A stretch of 64,000 bases of DNA from JAIROC01 sp031553535. GTDB taxonomy: Bacteria > Bacteroidota > Bacteroidia > Bacteroidales > WCHB1-69. A program made the translations under genes and the position numbers. Shown piece after piece: positions 1 through 8,190 of the stretch. Positions within the stretch are counted from its first letter, which is position 1, and every line of letters begins with the position of its first letter. Location: NCBI GenBank assembly GCA_031553535.1, contig JAVBLM010000042.1, positions 28,747 through 92,746 of the forward strand. Direction: 5' to 3'. The notes beneath the pieces are model-generated. The model saw only the letters and a list, made by a program, of their open reading frames with translations, was not told where the DNA came from and made no database searches.

Positions 1-379
1 ACATATAAACTTTTTTGAATTTGATTTATATTGACGAGCAATAACGATACTCTCATAGAGTAAAATTTTCTCTGCTCTCACAACAAGCATAAGCATTATA
101 AGATACATCTCAAGTGCTCAATACGGAGTTAACAGGAATGCCCTATCCTATATTCGTAAATTAATTTAAGTAAAGTTCTGCATCCTTGACAGTTGTATTT
201 TTGAATAACAAAACCTCCAAATTGGCACGTAACCCAACTTGCTACCTCATTCCACCTAAGATTTAATTTAGTTATTAAAAAAGAAGTATCTGAGTAATTA
301 TGCCTTTTTTCTATATTTTCCTTTGACGTTCTGTTTTCAATGTTTTAATTTCATTACTTTTACTTTCCTTTGTTTTTCG

Positions 380-387
380 TATCTTTG
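380..387 (+). promoter_or_regulatory. Orphan TAnnTTTG promoter motif
   Basis: TATCTTTG matches the Bacteroidota -7 consensus TAnnTTTG. No convincing gene follows. Only a 13-codon open frame (397-438, beginning MIKLIERES) starts just downstream before a stop. It may be the remnant promoter of a lost gene or drive a small RNA. The rest of 1-600 shows no recognisable gene. Confidence 0.35.
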
Positions 388-605
388 CAATTGCAAAATG
401 ATAAAACTAATTGAAAGAGAATCTTTGGCAGATCATTAGCACCCAAACCATCCACTATTTAAATTATTCAATATTAATGGGAGAAGAAAATGTTTTTTTA
501 TCTTGCAGAGGTAATAGAAATTCTTGTAATGGATATTCCTCATGTGATGAAAGGATTATATTCTGCTATCTTATATATTGGCCAACATAAGTATACCTAC
601 TGATT

Positions 606-720
606 ATCCGTAGGGGAGGCTACTTTCTATCAGTAGGTATACCTACGTTCCATCAGTAACTATGCTTACTTTTTATCAGTAGTTACGCTTACTTTTGACC
701 AGTAGGGAATTACTTTTTTT
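606..720. repeat. 23-bp tandem repeat array 1
   Basis: ATCAGTA-like cores start at 606, 629, 652, 675 and 698, exactly 23 bp apart. The best unit contains the palindrome GTAGGTATACCTAC followed by GTTCC. The others are diverged copies such as AGTAACTATGCTTAC. The array lies just beyond the 3' end of the minus-strand methyltransferase gene. A second 23-bp array with a similar palindrome is at 34399-34548. Confidence 0.75.
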
Positions 721-768
721 CGTAAACAAGCAATCGATTATTTTACAAAGGGGTTGTTGAAAATTAAT

Positions 769-1491
769 TTAATTTGCCGATATGGCGAAAACGGTAGGCT
801 TTTTATGAAGTTGAACAGGAGAACCCTTTTTCCATTGAGCAATGGTTTTTGTTTTAATATACTCATCTTTCTGACTGATGTTACATGCGACACATAGAGA
901 TGTGTTCGATTTGCATTCTTTCAATAGTGTGTCAAAAAGTTGATTATTCCGGTAAGGGGCTTCGATAAATAGTTGTGTTTGATGTTGTGAACTTGAAATC
1001 TGTTCCAACCGGTGTATTTTGTTACTTAATTCCGCTTTATCTGTTGGTAAATATCCATTGAATGCAAAGTTCTGGCCACAGAGTCCGGATGCCATCAATG
1101 TCATCATAATAGAAGATGGACCCACTAAAGGAACAACTGTAATGTTTTTTTGTTGAGCTAAAGAAACCAAATCACTCCCTGGGTCTGCCACACAAGGTAA
1201 TCCGGCTTCAGAAAGAATACCAATACTTTTGCCTTCAATTACAGGTTGTAAAATATGATTTAAATCAACATCTGATGATGTGTGTTCATTCAAGATATGA
1301 AATTGACAATCATCGATAGGAAAATCAGGACTTATTTTACGAAGAAAGCGTCTTGCTGTCCGGATTTCTTCCACTACAAAAATCCGAAGCGAATCGATAA
1401 TCGTTTTATTATATACCGGAATGGATTCAACAACATCGTTATCTCCTATCGGAGTCGGCAATAAATATAATTTTCCCGTATCGGAGTCCAT
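769..1491 (-). CDS. RsmI-like SAM-dependent methyltransferase (tetrapyrrole methylase fold)
   Basis: The 240-residue protein has the features of the RsmI/YraL branch of the tetrapyrrole-methylase fold. These are LYLLPTPIGD at 8-17, the SEAGLPCVADPG loop at 94-105, GPSSIMMTLMASG at 124-136 and GYLP near 146. RsmI methylates the 2'-OH of C1402 in 16S rRNA. This copy is shorter than typical RsmI (about 280 residues) and resembles the short paralogue common in Bacteroidota, so its exact target is uncertain. The gene starts 9 nt after the sufC stop on the same strand and is probably co-transcribed with it. The family call is firm; the rRNA target is inference. Confidence 0.85.
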   Translation of the reverse strand: MDSDTGKLYLLPTPIGDNDVVESIPVYNKTIIDSLRIFVVEEIRTARRFLRKISPDFPIDDCQFHILNEHTSSDVDLNHILQPVIEGKSIGILSEAGLPCVADPGSDLVSLAQQKNITVVPLVGPSSIMMTLMASGLCGQNFAFNGYLPTDKAELSNKIHRLEQISSSQHQTQLFIEAPYRNNQLFDTLLKECKSNTSLCVACNISQKDEYIKTKTIAQWKKGSPVQLHKKPTVFAISAN

Positions 1492-1500
1492 GATAGTTCT

Positions 1501-2262
1501 TTACAGGCCAAGTTCACTTTTTACCCAGTCGTATCCTCTTTCCTCCAGCTTAATTGCCAGATTCTTGTCTCCTGTCATGGCAATTTTACCTTCGTATAGA
1601 ATATGAACAAAGTCAGGAACTATGTAATCGAGCAGGCGTTGGTAATGCGTGATTACCAGCATGGCATTGTTAGGGGAACGGAGTGTATTCACGCCATTTG
1701 CAACAACACGTAGGGCATCGATATCCAATCCGGAATCAGTCTCGTCCAGTATTGCCATTTCCGGGTCTAACATTGCCATTTGGAATATTTCATTGCGTTT
1801 TTTTTCTCCACCGGAGAATCCTTCGTTTACAGAACGATTGGATAGTTTTGTGGTCAGGCCTACAATTTTTTTCTTTTCTTCCATAAGGGCAAGGAACTCT
1901 GTAGCAGAGAGTGGTTTTTCTCCACGATAGGTACGAATCTCATTCAAAGCTGTCTTCATGAAATTAGTCATACTGACTCCTTTTATTTCTACAGGGTATT
2001 GGAATCCCAGAAAAATACCCTCCCGTGCACGGTCTTCGATCGATAAGTCGAATAGATTTTTCCCTTTATATATTATTTCTCCTTTTGTAACATCATAATT
2101 ACTTTTCCCTGCTATAACGGAGGCCAATGTACTTTTCCCATTTCCATTAGGGCCCATCAACGCATGAACTTCACCTCGATTAATGCTAAGATTAACTCCT
2201 TTAAGTATTTCCTTCCCATTAATAGAGACATGCAAATCTTTTATATTTAGCAATTCCGACAT
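1501..2262 (-). CDS. sufC: SufC, Fe-S cluster assembly ATPase
   Basis: This is the cytosolic ABC ATPase that works with SufB and SufD to build Fe-S clusters. The start is placed at the ATG at 2262 (protein MSELLNIKDL). The longer upstream frame runs into the promoter. In this numbering Walker A GPNGNGKST is at 37-45, the signature FSGGE at 149-153, and Walker B/D-loop ILDETDSGLD at 171-180. The FSGGEKKRNE form of the signature is characteristic of SufC. No sufB or sufD adjoins it: the RsmI-like gene follows and the upstream neighbour is divergent. In many Bacteroidota sufB-sufC-sufD are contiguous, so the arrangement is unusual. Confidence 0.95.
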   Translation of the reverse strand: MSELLNIKDLHVSINGKEILKGVNLSINRGEVHALMGPNGNGKSTLASVIAGKSNYDVTKGEIIYKGKNLFDLSIEDRAREGIFLGFQYPVEIKGVSMTNFMKTALNEIRTYRGEKPLSATEFLALMEEKKKIVGLTTKLSNRSVNEGFSGGEKKRNEIFQMAMLDPEMAILDETDSGLDIDALRVVANGVNTLRSPNNAMLVITHYQRLLDYIVPDFVHILYEGKIAMTGDKNLAIKLEERGYDWVKSELGL

Positions 2263-2289
2263 CCTTATATATATTTGTATTTGAGGTTG

Positions 2290-2297
2290 CAAAATTA
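2290..2297 (-). promoter_or_regulatory. Promoter -7 element for sufC
   Basis: Read on the minus strand this is TAATTTTG, matching TAnnTTTG, 28 nt upstream of the chosen sufC ATG. It supports the 2262 start over the longer frame. No clear -33 TTTG was found. Confidence 0.5.
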
Positions 2298-2345
2298 ACA
2301 TTTTTTATTTTTATTTCCTTTGCATATTTTATTGGAAAAAATATA

Positions 2346-2353
2346 TATATTTG
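2346..2353 (+). promoter_or_regulatory. Promoter -7 element for the prolyl oligopeptidase gene
   Basis: TATATTTG matches TAnnTTTG, about 70 nt before the ATG at 2424. A TTTG at 2319-2322 could serve as the -33 element, though the 23-bp spacing is slightly long. Confidence 0.5.
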
Positions 2354-2423
2354 CAAAAAAATCTACTTTGAATAGTGAATATGTAATTCGGTAAAATGAA
2401 ATAATAAAAATATATACTTACAA

Positions 2424-4562
2424 ATGAAGAAAACAATGATTATCTTATCGGCAGGAATTATACTTTTATCCTGTTCATCTAAAGAAAAAAAGAGGGAACA
2501 ATTTGAAGTGAAATATCCGGAAACAAAGAAAGTAGATCAAGTGGACGATTACTTCGGAGTAAAGATCTCAGACCCGTATCGTTGGTTGGAAGACGACCGG
2601 TCGGCAGAAACCGAAGCCTGGGTAGAAGCTGAAAATGAAGTTACATTTGGATATTTAAGCAAAATTCCTTTCCGTGTAGCATTGAAGGAGAAATTAACCA
2701 AGCTTGCAGATTATGAGAAATATGGCTCTCCTTTTAAGAAAAATGGTAAGTATTATTTTTATAAGAACGACGGACTACAAAATCAAAATGTATTATATGT
2801 ACAGGAAACATTAACGGATGAACCCAAGGTGTTTTTAGATCCGAATACACTCTCGGAAGATGGAACAGTTTCGTTAAGTGGTATTTCGTTCTCTAATAAT
2901 GGGAAATATTTTGCATATACTATTTCTCGCAGTGGTTCGGATTGGAGAGAAATATATGTGATGGATTTAGTTACCGGGAAATTGCTGGAAGATCATATTC
3001 AATGGGCTAAGTTTACAGGTGCGTCATGGCAGGGAGATGGTTTTTATTACAGCGCATACGATGCTCCTCAAAAGGGAAAAGAGTTTTCAGGGGTTAATGA
3101 AAATCATAAAATATATTATCATAAAATAGGGGAGCCTCAATCAAAAGATCAGTTGATCTATCAAAATAAATTACATCCAAAACGTTTTTATTCCTCCCAT
3201 GTAGACGAAGATGAACGCGTATTGTTTATTTTCGAATCGGGTGCAGGAAGAGGGAATAACTTATACTTGAAAGATCTGGCAAAGAAAGATGCCAAGATCA
3301 TTCAAATTGCAGACAATTTAGATAATACCTATAGCCCGGTTGAAGTTTTAGGAGACCGTATTCTTATAATGACAAATGATGGTGCGCCCAAATATAAGAT
3401 TATGGAAACCACAATTTCATCTCCTGAGCAAAAACATTGGAAAGAATTGATTCCTGAATCAGATGTAGTGCTTTCATCAGCCGGTGTTATTGGAAACAAA
3501 TTAATACTTAGCTATGAGAAAGATGCATCCAGTCATGTTTATCGTTACGATTTGGATGGAAAATTGTTAAACGAAATAAAACTTCCTGCATTAGGAACTG
3601 CAAGTTTTAGCGGGGAGAAAGATGAAAACGAAGCATTTTATGCATTCACTTCATTCACATTCCCTACCTCCATTTATCGTTATGACACCGAAACCGATAA
3701 ATCGGAATTATATCGTCGTCCGAAAGTAGATTTTAACTCGGATGAGTATGTAACGGAACAAATATTCTTCACCAGTAAAGACGGCACAAAAATACCCATG
3801 TTCTTAACTTACAAGAAAGGATTGCAAAAGAATGGACAGAATCCGGTGTTGCTATATGGTTATGGTGGCTTTAATGTAAGCTTAACGCCTTCGTTTAGCA
3901 CCAGCCGTTTACCTTTCTTAGAAAACGGAGGTATTTATGTCCAGGTTAATTTACGGGGAGGCAGTGAATATGGAGAAGATTGGCATATTGCAGGAACTAA
4001 AATGCAAAAACAAAATGTATTTGACGACTTTATTGCGGCTGCTCAATATATGATCGATCAAAAATACACGAATCCTGAAAAACTCGCTATGATGGGTGGT
4101 TCCAACGGAGGATTATTGGTAGGAGCAGTTATGAATCAACGCCCTGAATTGTTTAAGGTAGCAATCCCTCAGGTTGGAGTGATGGATATGCTTCGTTATC
4201 ATAAATTCACCATAGGTTGGAACTGGGCAAGTGATTATGGTACCAGTGAAGACAGCAAAGAAATGTTTGACTATTTAAGAGCATATTCTCCTTTACACAA
4301 TCTTAAAGAGGGAATCGCATATCCTGCAACGTTGGTAACAACAGCCGATCATGACGACAGGGTTGTTCCGGCTCATTCATTTAAATATGCGGCGGCTCTT
4401 CAGGCAGCAAATAATGGCCCCAATCCGGTGCTGATTCGTATTGATACCAAATCCGGTCATGGGGCGGGAAAACCAATGACAAAGGTAATCGAAGAACAAG
4501 CAGATATCTACTCGTTTATTTTCTGGAATTTAGGAATGGATTTTGAAAATAAGAAACAGTAG
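2424..4562 (+). CDS. Prolyl oligopeptidase (S9A), predicted lipoprotein
   Basis: This 712-residue serine peptidase of family S9A cleaves after proline in oligopeptides. A lipobox (LLSC, Cys17) predicts export and lipid anchoring in the cell envelope. An N-terminal beta-propeller begins with SDPYRWLEDD (about 50-59), the usual S9A opening. The C-terminal alpha/beta-hydrolase carries the nucleophile in GGSNGGLLVG (Ser about 560), the Asp in TADHDDRVVP (about 645) and the His in SGHGAGKP (about 678). Length matches the family (about 700). It ends where the next gene starts. With the PtpA homologue at 12134 it gives the window two proline-directed peptidases. Confidence 0.93.
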   Translation: MKKTMIILSAGIILLSCSSKEKKREQFEVKYPETKKVDQVDDYFGVKISDPYRWLEDDRSAETEAWVEAENEVTFGYLSKIPFRVALKEKLTKLADYEKYGSPFKKNGKYYFYKNDGLQNQNVLYVQETLTDEPKVFLDPNTLSEDGTVSLSGISFSNNGKYFAYTISRSGSDWREIYVMDLVTGKLLEDHIQWAKFTGASWQGDGFYYSAYDAPQKGKEFSGVNENHKIYYHKIGEPQSKDQLIYQNKLHPKRFYSSHVDEDERVLFIFESGAGRGNNLYLKDLAKKDAKIIQIADNLDNTYSPVEVLGDRILIMTNDGAPKYKIMETTISSPEQKHWKELIPESDVVLSSAGVIGNKLILSYEKDASSHVYRYDLDGKLLNEIKLPALGTASFSGEKDENEAFYAFTSFTFPTSIYRYDTETDKSELYRRPKVDFNSDEYVTEQIFFTSKDGTKIPMFLTYKKGLQKNGQNPVLLYGYGGFNVSLTPSFSTSRLPFLENGGIYVQVNLRGGSEYGEDWHIAGTKMQKQNVFDDFIAAAQYMIDQKYTNPEKLAMMGGSNGGLLVGAVMNQRPELFKVAIPQVGVMDMLRYHKFTIGWNWASDYGTSEDSKEMFDYLRAYSPLHNLKEGIAYPATLVTTADHDDRVVPAHSFKYAAALQAANNGPNPVLIRIDTKSGHGAGKPMTKVIEEQADIYSFIFWNLGMDFENKKQ

Positions 4563-4565
4563 TTG

Positions 4566-6068
4566 ATGAGGTTTCTAAAAGAATATTATTCCCTTTATCC
4601 AATCCGGTGCATATTAGCTGTCGCATTACTATTACGGCTTATTGCTGCTATTTTTGCCAAAGGCTATGGTATGCATGATGATCATTTTTTGATCATTGAA
4701 GCCGCAGGTTCATGGGCAGACGGGGCCGACTATAATAGCTGGTTGCCAAGTTCCGGTAATACAATCCCCAAAGGGCATAGTCTCTTTTATGTAGGGTTGC
4801 ATTATATTTTGTTTGCTTTTTTAAATCTGATTGGCATTACATCTCCCGAAGTAAAAATGTATATTGTCCGGATCATACATGCAATATATTCTTTATCGAT
4901 AGTATATTTTGGATATAAAATTACAAATAAATATGCAGGGAAAAAGTTAGCATCCCATGTTGCATGGCTTCTGGCGATCTTTTGGTTTATGCCCTGGTTG
5001 AGTGTTCGTAATCTGGTAGAATTCCAATGCATTCCGTTTTTGCTTTGGGGTACATGGATCTATTTGAAAAAAGACAATCCAACCATCAAGACCGTTATCT
5101 TATCCGGACTTATTGCAGGGATCGCGTTTTCCATTCGGTTTCAAGCTATATTCTTCTTATCTGGGTTTGGATTAGCTCTTTTATTCCTCAAACAGTTTCG
5201 CAATGCTATCATATGGGGAGTAAGCACTGTTTTTATGATGCTTTTTATCCAGGGCGCCATCGACCTTTATATTTGGAACAGACCATGGGCAGAGTTGTTC
5301 GAATATGTTCGATATAATTATGTAGCAGCAGAAGAATATCTACAAGGGAGTGTTTTTAAGTATGTTTTTGTGATATTAGGTCTTTTAATTCCTCCAGTAA
5401 GTGTTTTTATCTTTTGGGGATTTTTTGCACGCTGGAAGAAATACTTATTACTTTTTCTACCTTCTTTCATTTTCTTACTCTTCCATAGCTTTTTTGTAAA
5501 TAAGCAGGAACGGTTTATATTGACAATTATTCCTTCTGTTATTATATTGGGGATGATAGGATGGCATGAATTCATGGGTAAGTATCGGGAAGTAAATTGG
5601 CTTAAAAAGTTCATTAAGGGTAGCTGGATATTTGCGGCTATTGTAAATGTAATCTTATTAGGAGTAACCACTTTTCATTACTCGAAAAAAGCAAGAGTAG
5701 AAACAATGCTTTATCTGTCACAATATAATAATATTGAGTGTTTTGTCACGACGAACAGCGTACCGCTTTTACCCCGGTTTTATCTTGGGCAGTGGATAAC
5801 ACAGGTAGGTATTGATGAGGAAAATATCAGTAATGAAATAGGCCGTTTGCAAAAAAGGAATATGGAACCGCGTTTTGTTGTTATCGTAGAAAATGAAAAT
5901 AATCGGAAAGCAATAGATTCTTTGCAGGTATATTATCCCGATTTGGTTTTTGATACTGAAATATCGCCTAATTTCTTAGATTTGTTGCTTCACAAGATGA
6001 ATCATCATAACAAGAATGAAACGTTGATTATTTACCGTAATAGAAAATATTATCCAAGTTCAATGTAA
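4566..6068 (+). CDS. Multi-pass membrane protein, GT-C/PMT-like glycosyltransferase
   Basis: About 500 residues with roughly ten hydrophobic segments and a soluble C-terminal part from about 390. The first extracytoplasmic loop has GMHDDHFLIIEAAGSW, where the acidic pair resembles the catalytic acids of GT-C enzymes (PMT/ArnT/GT39 family). That suggests transfer of a sugar from a polyprenyl carrier on the outer face of the inner membrane, but the substrate cannot be read. The ATG at 4566 is preferred; a TTG directly after the upstream stop (4563) is the alternative. It is tightly linked to the peptidase gene and followed by a terminator. Confidence 0.65.
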   Translation: MRFLKEYYSLYPIRCILAVALLLRLIAAIFAKGYGMHDDHFLIIEAAGSWADGADYNSWLPSSGNTIPKGHSLFYVGLHYILFAFLNLIGITSPEVKMYIVRIIHAIYSLSIVYFGYKITNKYAGKKLASHVAWLLAIFWFMPWLSVRNLVEFQCIPFLLWGTWIYLKKDNPTIKTVILSGLIAGIAFSIRFQAIFFLSGFGLALLFLKQFRNAIIWGVSTVFMMLFIQGAIDLYIWNRPWAELFEYVRYNYVAAEEYLQGSVFKYVFVILGLLIPPVSVFIFWGFFARWKKYLLLFLPSFIFLLFHSFFVNKQERFILTIIPSVIILGMIGWHEFMGKYREVNWLKKFIKGSWIFAAIVNVILLGVTTFHYSKKARVETMLYLSQYNNIECFVTTNSVPLLPRFYLGQWITQVGIDEENISNEIGRLQKRNMEPRFVVIVENENNRKAIDSLQVYYPDLVFDTEISPNFLDLLLHKMNHHNKNETLIIYRNRKYYPSSM

Positions 6069-6112
6069 AGATTGAATTTGAAAAAAAGAATAATTTGTGA
6101 AAGGGATTTTTG

Positions 6113-6148
6113 GGGGCTGTCTGAAATAGAAAGGCAGTCTCTTTTTTT
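6113..6148 (+). terminator. Rho-independent terminator
   Basis: The arms GGGGCTGTCT (6113-6122) and AGGCAGTCTC (6132-6141) pair over ten positions using three G-U wobbles, followed by seven T. It ends the 2424-6068 transcription unit. Confidence 0.8.
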
Positions 6149-6179
6149 ATATACCGAATCGACAAGGGGATTAGAATGA

Positions 6180-6275
6180 AATAGGAAATTGGGTTAATTC
6201 TGTTGAGTTCACAACCTTCGTTGCCTCTTCTCAAATAACGACAGAGATTACCTTGCTTCGCTTTGATACTTTTGT
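6180..6275 (-). repeat. Degenerate copy of the multi-hairpin dispersed repeat
   Basis: Reverse-complemented, this stretch gives TTGTGAACTCAACAGAATTAA and AAGCGAAGCAAGGTAATCTCTG. These resemble the right half of the repeat at 11842-12105 and the copy near 62710-62873. It looks like a decayed copy with no coding content. Confidence 0.45.
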
Positions 6276-6431
6276 TATACTTCGTGGTTCCGGTAATTGG
6301 TTATGCTGAACTCTCTGGATTTCGTGCCTAGTATCAATTTTCGACAACCTTATCATTATGGATCCCTATATTGTTACAATACTATAACGATTGTCGTTAC
6401 TGTATTATAATTGCTGTCGACAATGTACGAT

Positions 6432-7259
6432 AACGTAAGTTCGGGGTATAAATTGGACCTTTTCCAAATACGAATAACTCCCTTAATGTATCTCTCACAG
6501 ATATCCGCCTACCTGTTTGATAAGTATCCGTATACGAACCTTGTAAATAATAAACCTCTCCGGAAAAATCATTCATAACTTATAGTAAGATCGGATGTAG
6601 CCGAATATAATGCTTTCGACCCTTCCTGAAATATTCAATGTAAAGGGTATAATTACTTTCGGATATTTTATATGCTGTTTTGCCGGAAGATGCCGGATTT
6701 TTCCAAAACTTTCATGCAGTAGTGTAAAACGTTTTCGGGCTTTCCCGAAATCTCCAAACAAGGGTGTAAAACGTTTTCGGGTCTTCCCGAAATCTTCAAA
6801 CGAGAGTGTAAAATGCTTTCGGGTCTTCCCGAAATCTTCAAACGAGAGTGTAAAATGTTTTCGGGTCTTCCCGAAATCCCCAAACGAGAGTGTAAAACGT
6901 TTTCGGGTTTTCCCGAAATCTCCAAACGAGAGTGTAAAATGTTTTCGGGTCTTCCCGAAATCTTCAAACGAGAGTGTAAAATGTTTTCTTTTTCTTCCGA
7001 AATCCATAAAGGTTTCAGGATAAAATAAAACAAAAGGATAGATAAGAAGGGAAAAAACAGTATTCTTGCAATCGGTATATCAAACAGCCCCTAAAAAATA
7101 GATAATCTTACTTTATTCGATACGCTTATTATACCGGGAACTTTATTTTACTGTATTTTGTCTCCATATAATGGGATTCTATATTTGTTTGTAACTTTTA
7201 TCGATATTAAAATTCGATAAATCATTGACAAAATGATACATATATCCAGAACTCACGTT
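6432..7259 (+). mobile_element. Dispersed non-coding element, copy A, with inverted ends and internal hairpin array
   Basis: The left end AACGTAAGTTC (6432-6442) and right end GAACTCACGTT (7249-7259) are inverted repeats with one mismatch. The element has a leader of about 250 bp, the 42-bp hairpin array (6733-7002) and a trailer of about 250 bp. Leader and trailer align by eye along their whole length with the reverse complement of 53461-54076, and the leader aligns with 63861-64000. Inside the leader, TTGGA/TCCAA arms replace the TTGAA/TTCAA arms of the other copies, a compensated change. No transposase is encoded. It is probably a non-autonomous or structured repeat; the exact ends are approximate. 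Confidence 0.7.
6733..7002 (+). repeat. 42-bp palindromic tandem repeat array (array A)
   Basis: TTTCGGG starts at 6733, 6775, 6817, 6859, 6901 and 6943, exactly 42 bp apart. Each is followed by a 4-nt loop and CCCGAAA, giving an 18-nt hairpin. The linker is close to CAAACGAGAGTGTAAAA. A decayed seventh unit lies at 6985-7002, and weaker ones precede 6733. Because 42 is a multiple of three, several frames stay open and give false repetitive ORFs on both strands. Confidence 0.95.
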
Positions 7260-7369
7260 GCTATAATAACTATCATTGTTACTATCATTTTTCTGTTGTT
7301 TGACTTTTATTGTTGAATACTTAGCAATGATAATTTTAATCAGCATATTGTCGTAATTTATAACAGGAG

Positions 7370-7572
7370 TTACGCAAGTTAAAAGAAGTTACAGGAAGTT
7401 ATAATTCGCCAAGTAGCTTATTCTTTTGTTGATTTGGTTATTCCTTGTTACTTTCTATATGTTGCATTTTATCCAAGAAACCAACCTTTTTACCGGCTTT
7501 ATCGGTTTTATCTATTTTATCGGTTTTATCCTTTCTGTTTGTTGCGTTACTATAACTTCTCCACTTGCGTAA
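7370..7572. mobile_element. MITE-like element with inverted ends
   Basis: The left end TTACGCAAGTTAAAAGAAGT and the right end (reverse complement TTACGCAAGTGGAGAAGTTA) are inverted repeats over about 24 bp with small differences. The interior contains the microrepeat ATCGGTTTTATC. A related sequence sharing the GTTGTTGATTTG and TTTTATCCTTTCTGTTTGTT blocks lies at 58230-58350. No coding capacity. Confidence 0.6.
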
Positions 7573-7666
7573 TTTCTATTTATAATTGATTTCTCTTTGT
7601 ACCTCAAAATAGATTTAGCCAACAAAGAGAATTGAATATAAATTTAAATATATGCTTATTTTTAAC

Positions 7667-7674
7667 TACTTTTG
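7667..7674 (+). promoter_or_regulatory. Promoter -7 element
   Basis: TACTTTTG matches TAnnTTTG. It lies downstream of an in-frame ATG at 7632 and 15 bp before the ATG at 7689, so it decides the start of the next gene. Confidence 0.6.
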
Positions 7675-7688
7675 TAAAAAGAAAATAT

Positions 7689-8108
7689 ATGCATTGCTTG
7701 ACAGATTATGATGTTAAACTCTTGGTCGCTTTAAATGAGAGTTTACAGGGAAAACAAAAATTTACAGATGTTTTTGTGCAGGGTGGTTTTCCTGAATTGG
7801 CGGCTTTGTCTGCTGCGATTCATTCGGATACGGATGCTTTGCAGTGGTTGCTGGATAATGGGTTTCCTGAATTTGCGGTGTTAAGTAATGCCATTGATGG
7901 GGAAGAGCATGCAATTGCATGGCTGATAAAACATAAACTTGATTTTCTATCTATTTTTGCAGCTGCTTGCCGTCAGGAAGATGAAGCTATCAGGTGGTTT
8001 GCGGAAAGAGATTTAATGGTTTTTATTATGCTCATCCGTACGATACATGATGTACTTCGTTTCCAGTCATGGGATTCTTCCGATATTCATAAGCGGAGAA
8101 GATCCTAG
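7689..8108 (+). CDS. Small helical-repeat protein of unknown function
   Basis: 139 residues, start chosen at the ATG after the promoter at 7667. I do not recognise a named family. Three consecutive 25-residue repeats are visible (33-57, 58-82, 83-107), each ending in an A-[LI]-x-W core. A fourth partial repeat follows (108 to about 125). The first two repeats begin GFPE[LF]AxLS. The pattern suggests stacked helical hairpins, like ankyrin or similar solenoids, and therefore a binding role. No signal peptide or membrane segment, so probably cytosolic. It is 82 nt upstream of pdxA, which has its own promoter. The gene is probably real; the function is unknown. Confidence 0.7.
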   Translation: MHCLTDYDVKLLVALNESLQGKQKFTDVFVQGGFPELAALSAAIHSDTDALQWLLDNGFPEFAVLSNAIDGEEHAIAWLIKHKLDFLSIFAAACRQEDEAIRWFAERDLMVFIMLIRTIHDVLRFQSWDSSDIHKRRRS

Positions 8109-8162
8109 TGTTTTTAATAAAAAATAGAATGATTATCATAAATGAAAAAGAAATATTAATGT

Positions 8163-8170
8163 TACTTTTG
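8163..8170 (+). promoter_or_regulatory. Promoter -7 element for pdxA-murF/alr
   Basis: TACTTTTG, 20 nt before the pdxA ATG, matches TAnnTTTG and probably drives both downstream genes. Confidence 0.6.
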
Positions 8171-8190
8171 TAGACTAAAAAAATAAGAAT

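Noticed and set aside
397..438. 13-codon peptide MIKLIERES...
   Set aside because: Too short to support as a gene. It resembles the N terminus of AAA-type ATPases only loosely and may be a remnant.
5318..5671. 117-codon minus-strand ORF inside the GT-C-like gene
   Set aside because: A shadow of the plus-strand membrane protein, without promoter or ribosome site.
6733..7002. CRISPR array
   Set aside because: The linkers between hairpins are conserved rather than unique, and no cas gene is present in the window.
6573..7033. Four overlapping repetitive ORFs on both strands (14-residue FGKTRKHFTLSFED-type repeats)
   Set aside because: They result from the 42-bp hairpin repeat, whose period is a multiple of three and has no stops in several frames. 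No ribosome site or promoter fits.
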